Assembly: GCA_017529425.1 (NCBI GenBank)
Contig: JAFXNQ010000015.1
Span: 41,612-105,611 of the forward strand
Source of the DNA: Bacteroidales bacterium
GTDB lineage: Bacteria > Bacteroidota > Bacteroidia > Bacteroidales > UBA932
Direction of reading: 5' to 3'
Length of the DNA: 64,000 nucleotides
Part shown: positions 61,392 to 64,000 of the stretch, piece by piece
Numbering within the stretch: the stretch's first letter is position 1
How the letters are laid out: every line of letters begins with the position of its first letter
Made by a program: the position numbers and the translations under genes
Notes under the pieces: model-generated
What the model saw: only the letters and a program-made list of their open reading frames with translations
Told to the model about the DNA's origin: nothing
Database searches by the model: none

Positions 61392-62482
61392 GCCTGACCT
61401 CCTTTTTTAAAAAGCAGCGCCCCGTTTACACCGCCAAAGCCAGACAGCAGTTTTATGAAAGAGCTGCCGGAGCAACTCCTCTTTGCCGCAGATACCTGCA
61501 CGGGAACACTCACGCCCAGCATTTCAAATCCTTTGGTGGGCAATATTGTTTTATTATCGCAGGCTATCATTGAAATGATTGATTCAAGTATTCCTGCGGC
61601 GCCCATAGTGTGCCCGAAACACCCTTTCAGGGCGAATATAGGTATGTTGGCCAGGCCGGCACGGTCTATGGCTATAGCTTCCATCTCGTCGTTGTACATG
61701 GTGGCTGTGCCATGGGGGTTGATGAACGATAGGTCATTAATATCGGCCTCCCTGAGTACATAACGGAGGGCGTTATAGCTCCCTTCTCCTGTTCTGGATG
61801 GACCTGAGATATGATTGGCATCGTTACGGATAGCCCCCTCGGCAAGCTCCCAACCGATTGCAGAATCGCCCAGAACAATGGCAGCAGCGGCCTCGCCCAG
61901 GTTGAGTCCGTCGCGGCTGGCATCAAACGGCTTGCAGGGCTTCTCTGAGAGCGCTTTGAGCGACTGAAAGCCGCTTACAATAAATTGTGACTGCACCTCG
62001 GCGCCTACCACCACCACATAGTCGTATCTGCCGGTAAGCATCATCCTGCGACCTTGCACAAGTGCAGCCAAGCCCGATATGCAGGCATTGGACACTACTG
62101 TAGCAGGGTTGGGGTTGTTGAAATAGCGCGCCATCCGGGCCGCAGAATCGGGTAGGGAGATATCCTGTTTGCCTATGAACTCTATATTACCCTTGATAGT
62201 AGAGAGGATGAATGCGACCCTGTCGGAGGCGGGATCGATGCCGGCGGAGTCAATTGCCTGAGCGGCGGCACGGATAATAAGGCTGTCAAAGAATGTGTAA
62301 TTACCTGCAATTGCAATACGGTCTTCAAAGAGTGATGCGACAAAAGCGTTGGCACAACCGAATGTGCTCTTGTGCAGCGTTATGGCAGACCGACCCTGGG
62401 CCGCTGCATTATAACAATCGGCAGGGGTGATACCCACAGGCGTCAGGGCGCCATATCCTATGCATGCCACCCGTTTTTTCAT
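61388..62482 (-). CDS. Third full ketosynthase (FabF-like) of the operon
   Basis: 364 residues. Cys134 in SNACISGLAAL, His in NPHGTATMYND and His in KGCFGHTMGAAGILE give a complete triad. It is slightly shorter than the other two and diverges in the final region (SGFGGVNGALLFKK). Three active ketosynthases plus two inactive halves suggest dedicated priming, elongation and, perhaps, a side chain. Which one primes with 4-coumaroyl is not clear. Overlaps the dehydratase by four bases. Confidence 0.88.
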   Translation of the reverse strand: MKKRVACIGYGALTPVGITPADCYNAAAQGRSAITLHKSTFGCANAFVASLFEDRIAIAGNYTFFDSLIIRAAAQAIDSAGIDPASDRVAFILSTIKGNIEFIGKQDISLPDSAARMARYFNNPNPATVVSNACISGLAALVQGRRMMLTGRYDYVVVVGAEVQSQFIVSGFQSLKALSEKPCKPFDASRDGLNLGEAAAAIVLGDSAIGWELAEGAIRNDANHISGPSRTGEGSYNALRYVLREADINDLSFINPHGTATMYNDEMEAIAIDRAGLANIPIFALKGCFGHTMGAAGILESIISMIACDNKTILPTKGFEMLGVSVPVQVSAAKRSCSGSSFIKLLSGFGGVNGALLFKKGGQA

Positions 62483-62907
62483 TCTTGTTTAATGGCGGTT
62501 TTAAGTTGGCCGCGGGCAACTGGCTCGTTATTTATGTAAACCGTGATTGATGCCAGGGTAATGCCCATCATTTCATACTCTGTTTTAACCTCTGTCTCCA
62601 GCGTCTCCCCACTACGTGGGAAGCGCATCATTTCAAAATTCTTTATCTGGCCTATGAAACCGATCTGAACTGGAATGTTGTGGATATACTTTGCTTCAAA
62701 ACCTACCCTGGCGGCACTTGACTGGGCCATATGTTCCATTACTCCGGCAGATGTGAAACGTCCGTCTTCTACAAGAATATTCTCAGTGGGGACCGTAAAC
62801 CGGGTCCTTGCAACCCCATCTTTGTAGAGGATAAGTTCATCTACATAACGGAAGGGTGGTTGCTGGAGCAGTATCTTATCTGCAGATATGGGTTCAAATG
62901 CCGTCAT
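62479..62907 (-). CDS. Hotdog-fold dehydratase, long partner (ApeP-like)
   Basis: 142 residues. The hotdog N-terminal helix region PPFRYVDELILYKDGVARTRFTVPTENILVEDGRFTSAGVMEHMAQSSAARVGFEA is typical of the ApeP-type or fatty-acid dehydratase partner; an acidic Glu in MEHMAQ matches the catalytic Glu/Asp of FabZ or FabA. With the short dehydratase at 57733-58059 it could form the heterodimer described for aryl polyene synthases. It overlaps the acyltransferase by four bases. Confidence 0.8.
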   Translation of the reverse strand: MTAFEPISADKILLQQPPFRYVDELILYKDGVARTRFTVPTENILVEDGRFTSAGVMEHMAQSSAARVGFEAKYIHNIPVQIGFIGQIKNFEMMRFPRSGETLETEVKTEYEMMGITLASITVYINNEPVARGQLKTAIKQE

Positions 62908-63785
62908 GCCCAGAAATCATAGAAATTATACCATTGCGAAGGATATTGCTTCGCCATCTTTTCAAGTATTGCACAATAAGAATTGCAAAGTGACTGGGTC
63001 TTTTCTGTGCGGTTGGCTCCGGAGGCTTCCGGCAGAGCATCGACCAATACTTTATAGCGTCTGATCCCATTCTTGACCACGAAAATCGTAATCATCTTAA
63101 TCCCGCGCTGCACCGCCATTGCAAAGGGGCCGTATGGGAACGAGGCCTCTTCTTTAAAGAAAATGCTGCGTAGCCGCTTCTCAGAGCCAAAACTGCGGTC
63201 ACCCGCTATCGAGACTATCTCTCCGTTGGAGAGGGCCTCGTTCAGCATAAAGACGTGAGACAGATCTTCTTTAATGGGAATCATCCTGATGTTAGTCTTG
63301 GCAAAGCAGTTAGTTCGACCCTCCATAACGGTCTCCTTCTCTCCTGCAAAGACCAGGGCGTTGATGCGCTTGTACGTCTTTACAAAGTAGCCGGCCAGTT
63401 CGTGGTTGCCCAGATGTGAGCTGAGCATTATCAAACCCTCTGGTGCCAGGCTCAGATTGTCAATTACATCTTTACCCTCGACATCGATTTTGAAGCGTTT
63501 ACCGGCATAAGTCGCAAACCGGTCCAGAACGACCATCCCCAGATTGAACTCATTTACATAAACCGAGAAGAAGGACCTTACAGGATTGTACCCGATACGC
63601 TTGCGAAAAAAACTGTATGAGGCTTTATATCCGTTGGCAAACAGCATGTAGAAAGGTATCACCAGTGCCATAAGGGCATAAATCAGAATCAGCGGGCATA
63701 TCCGGGCAATCCCGATAAGTGCACGCTGCATCCAGCCGGTCCCGTCGGTGGAACCTTTCCAGGATATCTGCTTGGTATCAGCCAA
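62904..63785 (-). CDS. LpxL/HtrB-type lysophospholipid acyltransferase
   Basis: 293 residues. An N-terminal membrane helix (about 21-49) is followed by an LPLAT domain: LSSHLGNHELAGYFVK (HX4E motif His-Leu-Gly-Asn-His-Glu), NIRMIPIKED and SIAGDRSFGSEKR. This resembles lauroyl acyltransferase-like enzymes of Bacteroidota. In aryl polyene clusters such enzymes attach the polyene to a glycolipid or lipid A-like anchor. It overlaps the ACP gene by eight bases. Acceptor lipid unknown. Confidence 0.87.
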   Translation of the reverse strand: MADTKQISWKGSTDGTGWMQRALIGIARICPLILIYALMALVIPFYMLFANGYKASYSFFRKRIGYNPVRSFFSVYVNEFNLGMVVLDRFATYAGKRFKIDVEGKDVIDNLSLAPEGLIMLSSHLGNHELAGYFVKTYKRINALVFAGEKETVMEGRTNCFAKTNIRMIPIKEDLSHVFMLNEALSNGEIVSIAGDRSFGSEKRLRSIFFKEEASFPYGPFAMAVQRGIKMITIFVVKNGIRRYKVLVDALPEASGANRTEKTQSLCNSYCAILEKMAKQYPSQWYNFYDFWA

Positions 63786-64000
63786 TATTTTCTGCGATGA
63801 ATGAATATAACTCGTCTACAGTCTTTACAACCTTGAAGTCTTCCGGTTTCATTTTAATGCCGAAGTTCTCCTCAATGTATACAACTACGTCCACTACCTC
63901 GAGGGAGTCTACGCCAAGGTCCTCTTTAAGGCTGGCGCCGCCGGTTATCTTTTCTTCTTCAATCTCCAACTCGTCAATGAGAAACGAGTTTACTTTCTGC
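63778..64000 (-). CDS. Acyl carrier protein, 5' end outside the window
   Basis: 74 in-frame residues visible; the gene runs off the right edge. The phosphopantetheine site is DSLEVVD (GVDSLEVVDVVVYIEENFGIKM), and the upstream portion QKVNSFLIDELEIEEEKITGGASLKEDLG matches helix 1 and loop 1 of ACP. It is the second ACP of the pigment operon and the most upstream gene visible. Its start is not in the window, so full length is inferred to be about 80. Confidence 0.92.
   Translation of the reverse strand, partial: QKVNSFLIDELEIEEEKITGGASLKEDLGVDSLEVVDVVVYIEENFGIKMKPEDFKVVKTVDELYSFIAENIG

Noticed and set aside
1..64000. CRISPR arrays, rRNA operons, transposases
   Set aside because: No spaced repeats, rRNA-like stretches or transposase motifs were seen on either strand.

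Overview
The window looks like chromosomal DNA of a Bacteroidota, most likely order Bacteroidales. Evidence seen in the sequence: repeated promoters of the Bacteroidota form TTG-N19/20-TAnnTTTG, few Shine-Dalgarno sites, FimA/Mfa-type and Mfa2/FimB-type fimbrial lipoproteins, DUF3575 and DUF5686 proteins, a serine palmitoyltransferase for bacterial sphingolipids, and an aryl-polyene/flexirubin-type pigment operon. I cannot name the genus. No rRNA, CRISPR array, phage or intact insertion sequence was found.

Layout. 0-4.3 kb: the end of a winged-helix protein, a two-gene beta-helix glycosidase operon (GH28-like and GH110-like), then about 0.7 kb of non-coding DNA with inverted repeats and a possible small RNA. 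4.3-17.5 kb: mostly housekeeping genes (exported nucleosidase, maf, valS, tatA-tatC, an ABC-F ATPase, rlmB, type I asparaginase, tRNA-Glu next to gltX) and a membrane-bound LytTR regulator. 17.7-20.2 kb: a fimbrial operon. 20.3-26.2 kb: a CobW-type GTPase, YegP-like protein, zinc metallopeptidase, then a lipid block (fabZ, fabI, serine palmitoyltransferase, SDR reductase). 26.2-32.6 kb: a tightly packed shikimate/tyrosine operon whose first gene fuses chorismate mutase to AroB, with monofunctional DAHP synthase, tyrA, aroA, aroQ and aroC. 32.6-37.9 kb: a forward operon with a DUF1538 membrane protein, two different PII-like proteins, a MATE exporter, a DUF3737 protein and a PAP2 acid phosphatase. 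38-41.8 kb: a fimbrillin-like lipoprotein, tRNA-Lys with an unusual overlapping terminator, and clpC.

41.8-64 kb (beyond the right edge): one minus-strand, almost gapless series of 22 genes forming an aryl polyene/flexirubin-type pathway. A tyrosine ammonia-lyase and an AMP ligase would make and activate 4-coumarate. Two ACPs, three full ketosynthases, two half-length ketosynthase-like proteins, a ketoreductase and two hotdog dehydratases would extend the polyene. An FAD oxidoreductase, several acyltransferases, glycosyltransferases, a LolA-like carrier, a small EamA protein and a large MMPL exporter fused to an acyltransferase would tailor the product and move it to the outer membrane. The operon also holds a secreted alpha/beta hydrolase, and the methyltransferase domain usual at the end of the MMPL fusion is cut short. 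The operon's 5' end lies outside the window, so I cannot say whether dialkylresorcinol genes (darA/darB), which would separate flexirubin from plain aryl polyene, are present. The shikimate-tyrosine operon 9 kb away could supply the tyrosine used by the lyase; that link is inference.
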